A DNA stretch of 64,000 nt from Methylococcaceae bacterium. GTDB lineage: Bacteria; Pseudomonadota; Gammaproteobacteria; Methylococcales; Methylomonadaceae. Location: NCBI GenBank assembly GCA_030693065.1, contig JAUYBL010000025.1, positions 62,001-126,000 on the forward strand. The letters run 5' to 3'. This document shows positions 8,790 through 17,438 of this stretch, in pieces. The notes beneath the pieces were generated by a model. That model saw only the letters and a list, made by a program, of their open reading frames with translations, was not told the origin of the DNA and did no database searches. How positions within the stretch are numbered: the stretch's first letter is position 1; every line of letters begins with the position of its first letter. A program made the position numbers and the translations under genes.

Positions 8790-9179
8790 CTATTGTTGAT
8801 TGATCATGTGAGTAGCCAAATTTTGCAACGCTTCTCTAATCGCCTCTCTTAATTCCGCATCCATCGGCATTTCATTTAGAGCTTTGTTCATGCACAGCAT
8901 CCACTGATCTCTTTCAGCAGGGCCGATCGCAAAAGGAAAATGTCGTTGCCGCAAACGCGGATGGCCGAACTCCTGCTCAAATAAACCCGGACCGCCTAAC
9001 CAACCGGACAAAAACTTAAACAGCTTAGACTTTGCGTTTGCTAAGCTGGGCGCATGAATAGCCCGCAGTTGAGCCGCTTCAGGCAAACTGTCCATAAAAA
9101 AATAAAATCGATCAACCAAACTCAAAATGGCGGCTTCTCCGCCCATCAGTTGATAAGGGCTTGCTTTGGTGTCTGTCAT
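8790..9179 (-). CDS. Group II truncated hemoglobin
   Basis: A 129-residue 2-on-2 globin. It shows the group II pattern: FYFFMDSLPEAAQLRAIH in helix B to E, FLSGWLGGP, then FGHPRLRQRHFPFAIG, where the His after RLRQR is the proximal haem ligand, and a Trp in DQWMLCM (position G8). Such globins bind O2 and may act in O2 or NO chemistry. It is the first gene of a two-gene unit with the YgjP-type protease. Length and motifs are complete. Confidence 0.92.
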   Translation of the reverse strand: MTDTKASPYQLMGGEAAILSLVDRFYFFMDSLPEAAQLRAIHAPSLANAKSKLFKFLSGWLGGPGLFEQEFGHPRLRQRHFPFAIGPAERDQWMLCMNKALNEMPMDAELREAIREALQNLATHMINQQ

Positions 9180-9315
9180 ATTGATTACTGAACTAATAAG
9201 TTGGCGTTAATTTTTTTCAATTGGAAATATCTTACAAAGACCCGCAATCTCTTGTACCATTCTGGACGGGAATCTACCCTTTCGTTCCATCGTTTAATAA
9301 GGAGTCCATAAAATC

Positions 9316-9984
9316 ATGAGACTAAATACTGCTATATCAAGACCGGAAGCCAGCATTTTGGCAACCAACAAGCTGTTAAGAAACACTTACATGTTGTTAT
9401 CCATGACCTTGTTGTTTAGCGCCCTGACCGCTGGCGCGTCCATGGCGCTTAATTTACCGCACCCTGGCATGATTATCACCATGGTAGGTTATTTCGGTTT
9501 GTTATTTTTAACCACCAAATTCAGCAACAGCGCGTGGGGATTGCTGTGTGTGTTTGCATTAACCGGTTTCATGGGGCTAACCCTGGGGCCGATTTTGAAC
9601 ATGTACATCGAAAACTTCAGCAATGGCACTGAACTGGTGATGACGGCATTAGGCGGCACCGGCGCGATATTCTTAGGATTATCTGCATACGCCTTAACCA
9701 CTCGTAAAGACTTCAGCTTCATGGGCGGTTTTCTGATGGTTGGCGTGCTGGTGGCATTTTTGGCCGGACTCGGCGCGATAGTGTTTGCAATCCCTGCTTT
9801 GTCATTAGCTGTGTCTGCAATGTTTATCTTGTTGATGTCCGGCATGATTTTATACCAAACCAGCAACATGATTCACGGCGGCGAAACCAACTACATCTTG
9901 GCGACAGTTTCCCTGTACGTATCAATCTACAACTTGTTCCTAAGCTTGTTGCAAATACTGGGTGTGTTTAGCGGCGACGATTGA
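9316..9984 (+). CDS. yccA: Bax inhibitor-1/YccA family membrane protein
   Basis: A 222-residue protein with seven hydrophobic helices from about residue 28 to the C-terminus, typical of the BI-1 family. E. coli YccA interacts with FtsH and modulates its proteolysis of membrane proteins; other members behave as pH-sensitive calcium leaks. The C-terminal YQTSNMIHGGETNYILATVSLY block, with the acidic residue in the penultimate helix, is a family hallmark. The ATG follows AAGGAG at 8-9 bases. Single gene with its own terminator. Confidence 0.93.
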   Translation: MRLNTAISRPEASILATNKLLRNTYMLLSMTLLFSALTAGASMALNLPHPGMIITMVGYFGLLFLTTKFSNSAWGLLCVFALTGFMGLTLGPILNMYIENFSNGTELVMTALGGTGAIFLGLSAYALTTRKDFSFMGGFLMVGVLVAFLAGLGAIVFAIPALSLAVSAMFILLMSGMILYQTSNMIHGGETNYILATVSLYVSIYNLFLSLLQILGVFSGDD

Positions 9985-10014
9985 GTCTTAAGCTTTAGAC
10001 TTACCGGAAACAGT

Positions 10015-10050
10015 AAAGGGTGCGTTCCGATTTGGGACGTGCCCTTTTTT
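10015..10050 (+). terminator. Intrinsic terminator after yccA
   Basis: A 14-bp stem, AAAGGGTGCGTTCC with GGGACGTGCCCTTT (including some G-U pairs), a 5-base loop and a run of T. Confidence 0.9.
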
Positions 10051-10124
10051 ATTTGCCGGAAACGCGCATCTTTCGCTTCACTTGGATGCCCGTATTCCGG
10101 CTTACTTCGCTTAATTGCACGCCA

Positions 10125-11021
10125 TCAAAACAACCTTTCACGGGCATTGTCCAAAATGGCGGTGACAGCGGAATGCTCTAATTTTCTTTGTACGGTGACA
10201 GCATAAAATCGCTCATGTACATCTTCGATTCTACCGACCATCTCGACGTCATATTGGCGTTGAATTTCCGCTTCTACGGTAGCCGAGGCTACAAATAACC
10301 CTGCCCCGCCGCTACCAAAAGTCTTCACTAATGCGCTGTCTTCAATTTCAGCTTGGATATTTGGAATGATGCCTTGCACATCAAACCATTGATCCAAAGA
10401 TCGCCTTAACGCCGTATTACCTGTCGGCAATAAAAACGGCGCGCCATTTAGAGAACGCGGAAAATCGGGACGGTATTTCTTAGCCAGTAACGGCGTACCG
10501 AACACAGCCACCGGACATTCCCCAAGGAAATGATTAAACGCATTAACGCCATTGACCGGCGTAAGCGGCACATCCGACAGCACCAAATCCAAGCCCTTCA
10601 CTGCAATATCTGCTAATAATCGTTCTGCTTTATCTTCATAACACAGCACTTGCACCGGATCTTCCATAGCAAATGCAGGCTTAATAAGACGATAAACGAC
10701 GAGTTTAGGTAATGCATCCGCGACACCGACCACCAAGCGCAAGGCTCTTCCGGTGGGTCGGCCTTTTAGGGTATTTGTCAGTTCTTGCCCAAGTGAAAAA
10801 ATCTCGTCTGCATAGCCAAAAACAACGCGTCCTGTATCAGTTAACTCCAGTTTACGACCATTTTTATAGAAGAGCTTTTCGCCTATCGCTTGTTCAAATA
10901 CCGCCAGCTGTCCGCTAATGGTCGGTTGCGCTAAATGCAGTTTTTCACAGGCTCGAGTGATGCCATCTTCCTTAACAACGTTCCAAAAATAATATAAATG
11001 CTGATAGTTAATGCGTTCCAT
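10125..11021 (-). CDS. nhaR: LysR-family regulator, NhaR type
   Basis: A 298-residue LysR regulator. The N-terminal helix-turn-helix begins INYQHLYYFWNVVKEDG and contains LHLAQPTISGQLAVFE; the region after it, GVADALPKLVVYRL, is close to E. coli NhaR, an activator of the Na+/H+ antiporter gene nhaA. No antiporter is adjacent. The gene is divergent from the pyruvate carboxylase cluster across about 110 bp, the usual geometry for a LysR regulator and its target, so control of that cluster is a plausible inference. I take the ATG at 11021 over a TTG at 11030. Confidence 0.88.
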   Translation of the reverse strand: MERINYQHLYYFWNVVKEDGITRACEKLHLAQPTISGQLAVFEQAIGEKLFYKNGRKLELTDTGRVVFGYADEIFSLGQELTNTLKGRPTGRALRLVVGVADALPKLVVYRLIKPAFAMEDPVQVLCYEDKAERLLADIAVKGLDLVLSDVPLTPVNGVNAFNHFLGECPVAVFGTPLLAKKYRPDFPRSLNGAPFLLPTGNTALRRSLDQWFDVQGIIPNIQAEIEDSALVKTFGSGGAGLFVASATVEAEIQRQYDVEMVGRIEDVHERFYAVTVQRKLEHSAVTAILDNARERLF

Positions 11022-11134
11022 GTTACTCAATTACATCGTAATTTCCGATGCTTTCATTCTAAACATTCTATTTAACAATAGCAAAATCAGCCTGTAGCCT
11101 ATCAGCCGTGACCTAACTAAACCGAGAATTAGCC

Positions 11135-11368
11135 ATGCAGAAACTGATACAAGGCCTACAGCATTACCAGACAAAAATTTTCGGTTCGCAACAGGAACTT
11201 TTCGAGCGCTTGTCTCAAGGCAATCTGAAGTTACACGACTGGATTTATACAATCGAAACCGGCGAGGTTTTTGGTTATGACCCGGAAAGCTGTCAATTTT
11301 TAATATTGACTGAACAGCGCCCGCTGACAGCAGTGCCGGAACGTAATTTGGTTGGCTTGGAGATTTAG
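11135..11368 (+). CDS. 77-aa internally deleted beta-carbonic anhydrase relic
   Basis: Residues 1-29 (MQKLIQGLQHYQ...QELFERLSQG) look like the N-terminus of beta-class carbonic anhydrases of the cyanobacterial IcfA/CcaA type, and residues 30-54 (NLKLHDWIY, IETGEVFGYDP) look like the C-terminal beta strand of the same enzyme. The roughly 140 residues between them in a normal enzyme of about 200-215 residues, including the zinc ligands CxDSR and HxxC, are absent, while the frame stays open. It cannot be a carbonic anhydrase. It stops 2 bases before pycA, so it may survive as a leader or a small partner of the bicarbonate-using carboxylase. Confidence 0.7.
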   Translation: MQKLIQGLQHYQTKIFGSQQELFERLSQGNLKLHDWIYTIETGEVFGYDPESCQFLILTEQRPLTAVPERNLVGLEI

Positions 11369-11370
11369 AA

Positions 11371-12789
11371 ATGATCAAAAAAATATTAATCGCCAATCGC
11401 GGCGAAATTGCCGTCCGCATCATCCGTGCTTGCGCTGAGATGGGTATTCGTTCGGTAGCGATTTATTCCGAAGCCGACCGTTTTTCTCTGCATGTTAAAA
11501 AAGCCGACGAAGCTTACTGCATCGGTAGTGAAGAACTGGCAGGCTACTTAAATCCGCATCGTATCGTTAATCAAGCGGTCGAAACCGGTTGCGATGCCAT
11601 TCACCCAGGTTACGGATTTCTCTCTGAAAATCCGGAGCTGGCAAGGATTTGTGTGCAGCGCGGCATACGTTTTATTGGACCGGATGCCGCGATTATTCAT
11701 GCAATGGGCGATAAAACCGAAGCACGGCGAGCGATGATTGCTGCTGGTGTGCCGGTTACCCCCGGCAGTGATGGCAATGTCACTGATTTAAACATGGCAT
11801 TGCTGGAAGCCGATCGCGTCGGTTACCCGATTATGTTGAAAGCAACTTCCGGCGGCGGTGGGCGCGGAATTCGCCGCTGCGATAATGCCGCAGAACTGCG
11901 GCAAAACTATCAACGCGTCATTTCCGAAGCCACCAAAGCCTTCGGCAGCGCGGAAGTATTTTTAGAGAAATGCATCATCAATCCGCGGCATATTGAAGTG
12001 CAAATTCTGGCTGATCGCCACGGCAATGTGGCGCATTTGTTCGAGCGAGATTGCTCTATCCAGCGGCGTAATCAAAAACTTATTGAAATCGCGCCATCGC
12101 CGCAACTAAGCAATACGCAAAGAACTTATATTGGCGAGCTGGCAGTGCGCGCAGCCAAAGCAGTGGGTTATGAAAATGCGGGCACGGTGGAATTTCTGCT
12201 TACCGATACCGGCGAATTTTATTTCATGGAAATGAACACCCGGGTGCAAGTTGAGCACACCATTACCGAACAAATTACCGGTATCGACATTGTGCAAGAA
12301 CAGATTCGTATCGCCGATGGCGAGCCGTTGAGTTTTACACAGGAAGAAGTTCATCCTCAAGGTTTTGCCATGCAGTTTCGGATTAACGTGGAAGACCCTA
12401 AAAACGACTTTCTGCCCAGTTTTGGACGGCTCACTCGATACTATGCGCCGGGCGGTCCTGGGGTGCGCATCGACACGGCTATCTACACCGGTTATGAAAT
12501 CCCACCGTATTACGATTCGATGGTCGCTAAGGTGATTGTCTCTGGCCGCACCTGGACGGATGTTATCAATCGCAGCCGACGCGCTCTTAACGACATGGTG
12601 CTTGGCGGCGTGCGGACCACGATTCCGTTCTACCAAGAAATTCTTAATAACCCGGAATTCCAAGCCGGTGAATTCAATACCGGATTCATTCCTGCCCACC
12701 CGGAACTGACCAATTACTCGCGCAAACGCAGCCAGGAAGAAAACACGCTTGCCATTGTTGCGGCGATTGCCGCGCATGTGGGACTTTAA
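11371..12789 (+). CDS. pycA: Pyruvate carboxylase subunit A (biotin carboxylase)
   Basis: The ATP-dependent biotin carboxylase half of two-subunit pyruvate carboxylase, which replenishes oxaloacetate. The 472-residue protein is complete: N-terminal KILIANRGEIAVRIIRA, ATP-grasp loop SGGGGRGIRRC near residue 165, catalytic EMNTRVQVEHTITE, and the C-terminal domain. It is very like AccC, but its place directly before the carboxyltransferase/biotin subunit makes pyruvate carboxylase (or a related oxaloacetate enzyme) the better call. 20 bases separate it from pycB. Confidence 0.9.
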   Translation: MIKKILIANRGEIAVRIIRACAEMGIRSVAIYSEADRFSLHVKKADEAYCIGSEELAGYLNPHRIVNQAVETGCDAIHPGYGFLSENPELARICVQRGIRFIGPDAAIIHAMGDKTEARRAMIAAGVPVTPGSDGNVTDLNMALLEADRVGYPIMLKATSGGGGRGIRRCDNAAELRQNYQRVISEATKAFGSAEVFLEKCIINPRHIEVQILADRHGNVAHLFERDCSIQRRNQKLIEIAPSPQLSNTQRTYIGELAVRAAKAVGYENAGTVEFLLTDTGEFYFMEMNTRVQVEHTITEQITGIDIVQEQIRIADGEPLSFTQEEVHPQGFAMQFRINVEDPKNDFLPSFGRLTRYYAPGGPGVRIDTAIYTGYEIPPYYDSMVAKVIVSGRTWTDVINRSRRALNDMVLGGVRTTIPFYQEILNNPEFQAGEFNTGFIPAHPELTNYSRKRSQEENTLAIVAAIAAHVGL

Positions 12790-12809
12790 AAACCAACGGA
12801 GTATCAACA

Positions 12810-14618
12810 ATGACTAAAGTTTACATCACCGACACCATCCTACGAGATGCGCATCAATCGCTGATCGCCACCCGTCTTCGTACCGAAGATATGCTGCCGG
12901 TCTGCGATTTATTAGACGAAGTTGGCTTCTGGTCTTTGGAAGTCTGGGGCGGCGCGACCTTCGACGCCTGCTTGAGATTTCTTAAGGAAGATCCCTGGGA
13001 TCGTCTGCGCAAACTCCGCAAAGCCTTGCCCAATACCCGCCTGCAAATGTTGCTGCGTGGTCAAAATCTATTGGGCTATCGGCATTATTCAGATGACGTA
13101 GTGCAAGAGTTTGTGAAGCTGGCCGCACATGAAGGTATTGATGTATTCAGAGTATTCGATGCGCTCAATGACGTCCGTAACTTACAAACAGCGTTATCAG
13201 CGGTCAAAGAAGCGGGTAAACATGCGCAAGGCACCATCTGCTACACCGTCAGTCCAGTACATACCAACGCCCTTTTTCTTAAATTGGGCCGCGAATTGGT
13301 GGCAATGGGCGCTGACAGTATTGCCATCAAAGACATGGCCGGTTTATTAACCCCCCATGCAACAGCGCAATTAGTCAGTACACTCAAAGAACATCTGGAC
13401 GTACCCTTATTTCTTCATAGCCATGCAACGTCCGGCTTGGCTGAGATGTGTCAACTTAAAGCCATTGAAAACGGCTGTAACCACATTGATACTGCACTGT
13501 CAGCCTTCGCTGGCGGCACCAGTCATCCGCCGACTGAAAGCATGGTCGCAGCGCTACGCGGTACTGAATTTGACACTGAGCTGGATCTGGAGCTGTTACA
13601 GGAAATATCTGAATACTTTGTCCGGATACGTAAGAAATATCACCAATTTGAAAGTGAATTTACCGGCGTTGATACCCGCGTCCAAGTTAACCAAGTCCCC
13701 GGTGGCATGATGTCCAATCTGGCTAAACAGCTGGAAGAACAAGGTGCACTGGACCGTATTCATGAAGTGTTCGCTGAAATACCCAAGGTACGCAAAGATT
13801 TGGGTTATCCGCCGCTGGTAACGCCTACTTCGCAAATAGTCGGCACCCAAGCTGTGTTAAATGTTGTCACCGGAGAACGTTACAAAACCATCACTAACGA
13901 AGTAAAGCGGTATCTGCAAGGCGGCTACGGACAAGCACCGGCACCAGTTGATGCTAAATTAAGGCATAAAGCCATTGGTAAGGAAGCGGTCATCGACGTT
14001 CGTCCGGCCGATTTGTTAAAGCCGGAGTTGGATGCGTTGCGCAAGGAAATAGGCGATCTGGCGCAAAGCGATACCGATGTGTTGTCGTTTGCAATGTTCC
14101 CGGATGTTGCCAGAGCGTTTCTTACCGAACGCCGTGATGGCAAGTTGGTTCCTGAACCGTTACAAGCCCTATCGCCAGGCATATCGGCATTGCCCGTTGG
14201 TGAACGCATTGCACCCACCGAGTTTAAAGTCTCTGTGCATGGCGAAACCTATGACGTTCAAATCACCGGCGCCAATATAAGCGACCAGCGCAATCGACGC
14301 TTTTACATCACCATGGACGGTGTGCCGCAAGAAGTCGACCTGGAAGTGCTCAGCGGCTACAAACGCGAGTCTTCTCCAGGACAACGCGCAGTGCCTAGTA
14401 AGCCGGGAGATGTAGTTACCACAATGCCAGGCAATATTGTCGATATTTTGGTAAACATTGGCGACCAGGTAAATGCAGGAGACGACCTCTTAGTCACTGA
14501 GGCAATGAAAATGGAAACACAAATTCAGGCCCCCATTTCCGGCACCGTCAGGTTAATCCATGTGACCAAGGGCGAGCGCATCAATCCTAACGAAGTGCTA
14601 ATGGAAATTGAACCGTAA
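12810..14618 (+). CDS. pycB: Pyruvate carboxylase subunit B (carboxyltransferase-biotin carrier)
   Basis: A 602-residue protein with an N-terminal HMGL-like TIM-barrel carboxyltransferase domain (ITDTILRDAHQS with the metal-binding Asp, and LHSHATSGL for the metal His pair), a conserved carboxylase domain and a C-terminal biotinyl domain, where the carrier Lys sits in EAMKMET near residue 566. The same architecture occurs in OadA of sodium-pumping oxaloacetate decarboxylase, but no oadB/oadG genes are present, while a biotin carboxylase is adjacent, favouring anaplerotic pyruvate carboxylation. Preceded by a clear GGAG. Confidence 0.9.
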   Translation: MTKVYITDTILRDAHQSLIATRLRTEDMLPVCDLLDEVGFWSLEVWGGATFDACLRFLKEDPWDRLRKLRKALPNTRLQMLLRGQNLLGYRHYSDDVVQEFVKLAAHEGIDVFRVFDALNDVRNLQTALSAVKEAGKHAQGTICYTVSPVHTNALFLKLGRELVAMGADSIAIKDMAGLLTPHATAQLVSTLKEHLDVPLFLHSHATSGLAEMCQLKAIENGCNHIDTALSAFAGGTSHPPTESMVAALRGTEFDTELDLELLQEISEYFVRIRKKYHQFESEFTGVDTRVQVNQVPGGMMSNLAKQLEEQGALDRIHEVFAEIPKVRKDLGYPPLVTPTSQIVGTQAVLNVVTGERYKTITNEVKRYLQGGYGQAPAPVDAKLRHKAIGKEAVIDVRPADLLKPELDALRKEIGDLAQSDTDVLSFAMFPDVARAFLTERRDGKLVPEPLQALSPGISALPVGERIAPTEFKVSVHGETYDVQITGANISDQRNRRFYITMDGVPQEVDLEVLSGYKRESSPGQRAVPSKPGDVVTTMPGNIVDILVNIGDQVNAGDDLLVTEAMKMETQIQAPISGTVRLIHVTKGERINPNEVLMEIEP

Positions 14619-14660
14619 AAAGTTAATCGAGACAGAGACTTAATCTGAATCTGATAATTA

Positions 14661-14798
14661 GGGAACCTCGAAAAAGCTACTCCGTTCATGGTTCGACAGG
14701 CTCACCACGAACGGGACTTATTGATTTATATAACACCGTTCGCATTTATGCCTTGTGGGTACTGAGTTTATCGAAGTGCAGAGTTTTTCGAGGTTCCC
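14661..14798. repeat. Inverted-repeat element, family A (MITE-like, 138 bp)
   Basis: Perfect 15-bp terminal inverted repeats (GGGAACCTCGAAAAA and mirror) bound a non-coding core with TTCGACAGGCTCACCACGAACGG on one side and CCGTTCGCATTTATGCC...TACTGAG on the other. Related copies lie at 29753-29884 and 34576-34694. No transposase is present, so it is non-autonomous or a repetitive extragenic hairpin. Confidence 0.85.
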
Positions 14799-14822
14799 AT
14801 TTTTAGCAAGAGGAACGACATT

Positions 14823-15314
14823 ATGAAATCGTCTTATCAACAGCTAACAGTACCAATTTTTAAGCAATCTCTGCGTAAACCGTTCGGTAAAGTGCTAAGT
14901 CACTTCACCGAACGTGCGAAAGACTGGGTAATATCCCAAAGCCGTAAGAAATCCGTTCGTATCGCGGCGGCATTGACTATTGCCGTTATATTTGGTGATA
15001 TGCTGTTACCGGTATTAGCACACAGTCTCCACGTGCTAAATGAGCTAATCGATATAGCGCTTGAGCATACACTTGAATGGTTATTTCATACGTCAAAGCG
15101 GCAAGCGCAGATTATCGTTTTTTACGGAAAACTTATTTTAGTGCTCAGTTTGTCATGGGTCGCGTTGCGAGTTTTTTATTATCGCAGTTGCCAGACCTGC
15201 GCTAAATTACAAAACGAATGGCGCATGAAAACCTCTAAAAGCAAATTTATCGCCTGCTTTAGAACCATGCTCATGATTGTTGCCTTATGCTCCACGCTTT
15301 CTATGTTCACTTAA
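14823..15314 (+). CDS. Hypothetical membrane protein upstream of the export operon
   Basis: A 163-residue basic protein I do not recognise. It has a hydrophobic helix at about residues 44-63 (AAALTIAVIFGDMLLPVLA), a second at 97-117 (IIVFYGKLILVLSLSWVALRVFY), and a third at the extreme C-terminus (FRTMLMIVALCSTLSMF). A Cys pair (RSCQTCAK) lies near residue 125. It precedes the ABC gene by 21 bases and is probably the first gene of that operon, so it could be an accessory or substrate-related membrane protein. The ATG follows AAGAGGAACGAC. Confidence 0.5.
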   Translation: MKSSYQQLTVPIFKQSLRKPFGKVLSHFTERAKDWVISQSRKKSVRIAAALTIAVIFGDMLLPVLAHSLHVLNELIDIALEHTLEWLFHTSKRQAQIIVFYGKLILVLSLSWVALRVFYYRSCQTCAKLQNEWRMKTSKSKFIACFRTMLMIVALCSTLSMFT

Positions 15315-15335
15315 ATAACCAGGATTTCTCCCGAC

Positions 15336-17438
15336 ATGAATGTTGCGGCCGACATTGCTCTAAAACAGCCAAATAAACAAACCACCAAACAGTTACTTAA
15401 ATTTTTACTGCAATTATTAGAAATCGATAATTTATCAGCAACCTCTTTGGATCGCCTCTTACAAGACGCGACTGACAAGCAACCTGAGTTACTATCAGAA
15501 GTTGGTGAAAGCATCGGCCTACGCTTAGAAAAGGTAGCGTTGACGGCAACTGCGGCAGCTGAAGCTTCGGCTGCACAAACGCCATTAGTGACAAGGCTTG
15601 CCGACAGTCGTGGCTGGTTGGTGATGTATGGCTTTAGCGGCGGCAAGATACGTGCAGCAATAGTCCAGGGAGAACTCATAGAGCAACGTCACCTTAAATC
15701 GGACGCTGTGGCTAAACTACTGGGACTGCCGGATGGACGCCTTGGCGATTGGTTTCTAGTGCAGGCAATAGCACCACTTGCCAATGCCGTCAGCCATGAT
15801 CATCACGCGCATATGCCACCATTGGCGCGACTGATTGAGTTAATGCGCGCTGACCATCAGGATCTTTGGTTAGTCCTTGGCCTGGCCTTAGGTTCCGGGT
15901 TATTGGCATTAGCGTCACCTGTTGCAGTACAGGCATTGGTTAATACTGTAGCCATGGGTGGCATGGGACAACCTTTGCTGGTGCTAGCCATTATTCTGTT
16001 TTTTTTTCTGGCCTTTGCCGGCGCAGTCCATGTTCTTCAATCGTATTTGGTAGAAATCATCCAACGCCGAATCTTTGTTCGTTTGGCGACAGATCTAGCT
16101 TACAGATTACCCAAAGTTCGCCGTGAAGCTTTCCAAAAACATCATGGTGCTGAACTGGTCAATCGCTTTTTTGATGTGTTGACCGTACAAAAAGCAGGGT
16201 CGTCACTGCTACTGGATGGCATGAGTACGGCTGTACAAACTCTTGTCGGCTTGGTATTACTGGCTTTTTATCATCCATTTTTATTAGCTTTCGATGTGGT
16301 GTTATTACTGGCAATTGTCAGCATCATCTTTCTGCTTGGACGCCGTGGCGTTGCTACCGCCATTCAGGAATCTATATCGAAATACGCATTAGTGGCTTGG
16401 CTGGAGAGCGTCGCAACCAATCTTCACTCGTTCAAATTTAACTCTGGTTCAGACTTGGCCGCTAAACGCACTGATGCGCTAGCCCTCGCCTATCTTGCCG
16501 CAAAACAAAATCATTACCACGTCTTACTCCGGCAGATCATCGGTTCAGTTGCCTTGTATGCCATCGCCAGCACAGCTTTACTAGCCATTGGCGGCTATTT
16601 GGTGATTGATGGGCATTTGACGCTGGGACAATTGGTTGCCGCTGAACTAATCGTGTCCTCGGCATTGATCTCATTAATCAAGTTTGGCAAACATTTGGAA
16701 GGCTATTACGACATGATGGCAGGCACTGACAAAATTGGCCATCTGCTGGATTTGCCTTTAGAACGTGACGATGGCCTGACTCCGGAAATAAATGGCCCGA
16801 TAGCGGTCACAGTCAGTGATTTATCATTTGGCTATAACAAGCATACGATAGGCTCCGGCTTTAATCTAAATCTGCAAGCGTGCGAAAAAGTCGCCGTACT
16901 AGGTGGCAACAGCTCGGGAAAAACTACCCTGGCAGAGGCTTTATGCGGCTTGCGCGTGCCTATGACGGGTCAGATTACAATCAATGACCATAATTTCAAC
17001 CGCTTGAAACTGGAGTCGCTTCGTAGACATATTGCTGTTGTCGGCAACCTGGAGTTAATCGCAGACAGTTTGTTTGAAAATGTGCGCATGGGACGATCTG
17101 AGCTTACTAAAAAAGACGTTGAACAGACTTTAAGCTCTATTGGTTTTGCAATTGAGCTGGTCGGTGGTTTAGACACCTCAATCAGCACTACTGGTGCGCC
17201 ATTATCGTCAACGGAAGCTCGTTTAATTATGTTAGCTCGCGCCATTATCGGACAACCTGGCTTGTTAATTGTGGATGGTATTCTTGATCAATTAGATACC
17301 AATACCCGGAGCCGTATTGCACCCGTGCTATTTGCAGAGAATTCGCCCTGGACCTTGTTGGTGCTGAGCAGTTCGTCCGAGGTAGCGGCATTGTGTCAAC
17401 GCGTGCAACACATAGCTCAAGGTGAGCGCCATGATTGA
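15336..17438 (+). CDS. ABC exporter of the type I secretion kind with a degenerate ATPase
   Basis: A 700-residue fused permease-ATPase. Residues 1-150 are soluble and may be a degenerate N-terminal appendix; about 165-440 hold the six-helix ABC membrane domain; about 490-690 the nucleotide-binding domain. Walker A GGNSSGKTT (near 522) is intact, but the Q-loop Gln is missing (VVGNLELIAD), the LSGGQ signature reads LSSTEAR, Walker B ends in Asp-Gly (LLIVDGILDQ) instead of Asp-Glu, and the H-loop His is Ser (LVLSSSS). It is followed by HlyD- and TolC-type genes, so it is the inner-membrane part of a tripartite exporter; ATP hydrolysis by itself is doubtful. Confidence 0.82.
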   Translation: MNVAADIALKQPNKQTTKQLLKFLLQLLEIDNLSATSLDRLLQDATDKQPELLSEVGESIGLRLEKVALTATAAAEASAAQTPLVTRLADSRGWLVMYGFSGGKIRAAIVQGELIEQRHLKSDAVAKLLGLPDGRLGDWFLVQAIAPLANAVSHDHHAHMPPLARLIELMRADHQDLWLVLGLALGSGLLALASPVAVQALVNTVAMGGMGQPLLVLAIILFFFLAFAGAVHVLQSYLVEIIQRRIFVRLATDLAYRLPKVRREAFQKHHGAELVNRFFDVLTVQKAGSSLLLDGMSTAVQTLVGLVLLAFYHPFLLAFDVVLLLAIVSIIFLLGRRGVATAIQESISKYALVAWLESVATNLHSFKFNSGSDLAAKRTDALALAYLAAKQNHYHVLLRQIIGSVALYAIASTALLAIGGYLVIDGHLTLGQLVAAELIVSSALISLIKFGKHLEGYYDMMAGTDKIGHLLDLPLERDDGLTPEINGPIAVTVSDLSFGYNKHTIGSGFNLNLQACEKVAVLGGNSSGKTTLAEALCGLRVPMTGQITINDHNFNRLKLESLRRHIAVVGNLELIADSLFENVRMGRSELTKKDVEQTLSSIGFAIELVGGLDTSISTTGAPLSSTEARLIMLARAIIGQPGLLIVDGILDQLDTNTRSRIAPVLFAENSPWTLLVLSSSSEVAALCQRVQHIAQGERHD

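Noticed and set aside
12106-12810. 234-codon open frame antisense to pycA
   Set aside because: Shadow of a strongly supported gene; no recognisable protein and no ribosome site.
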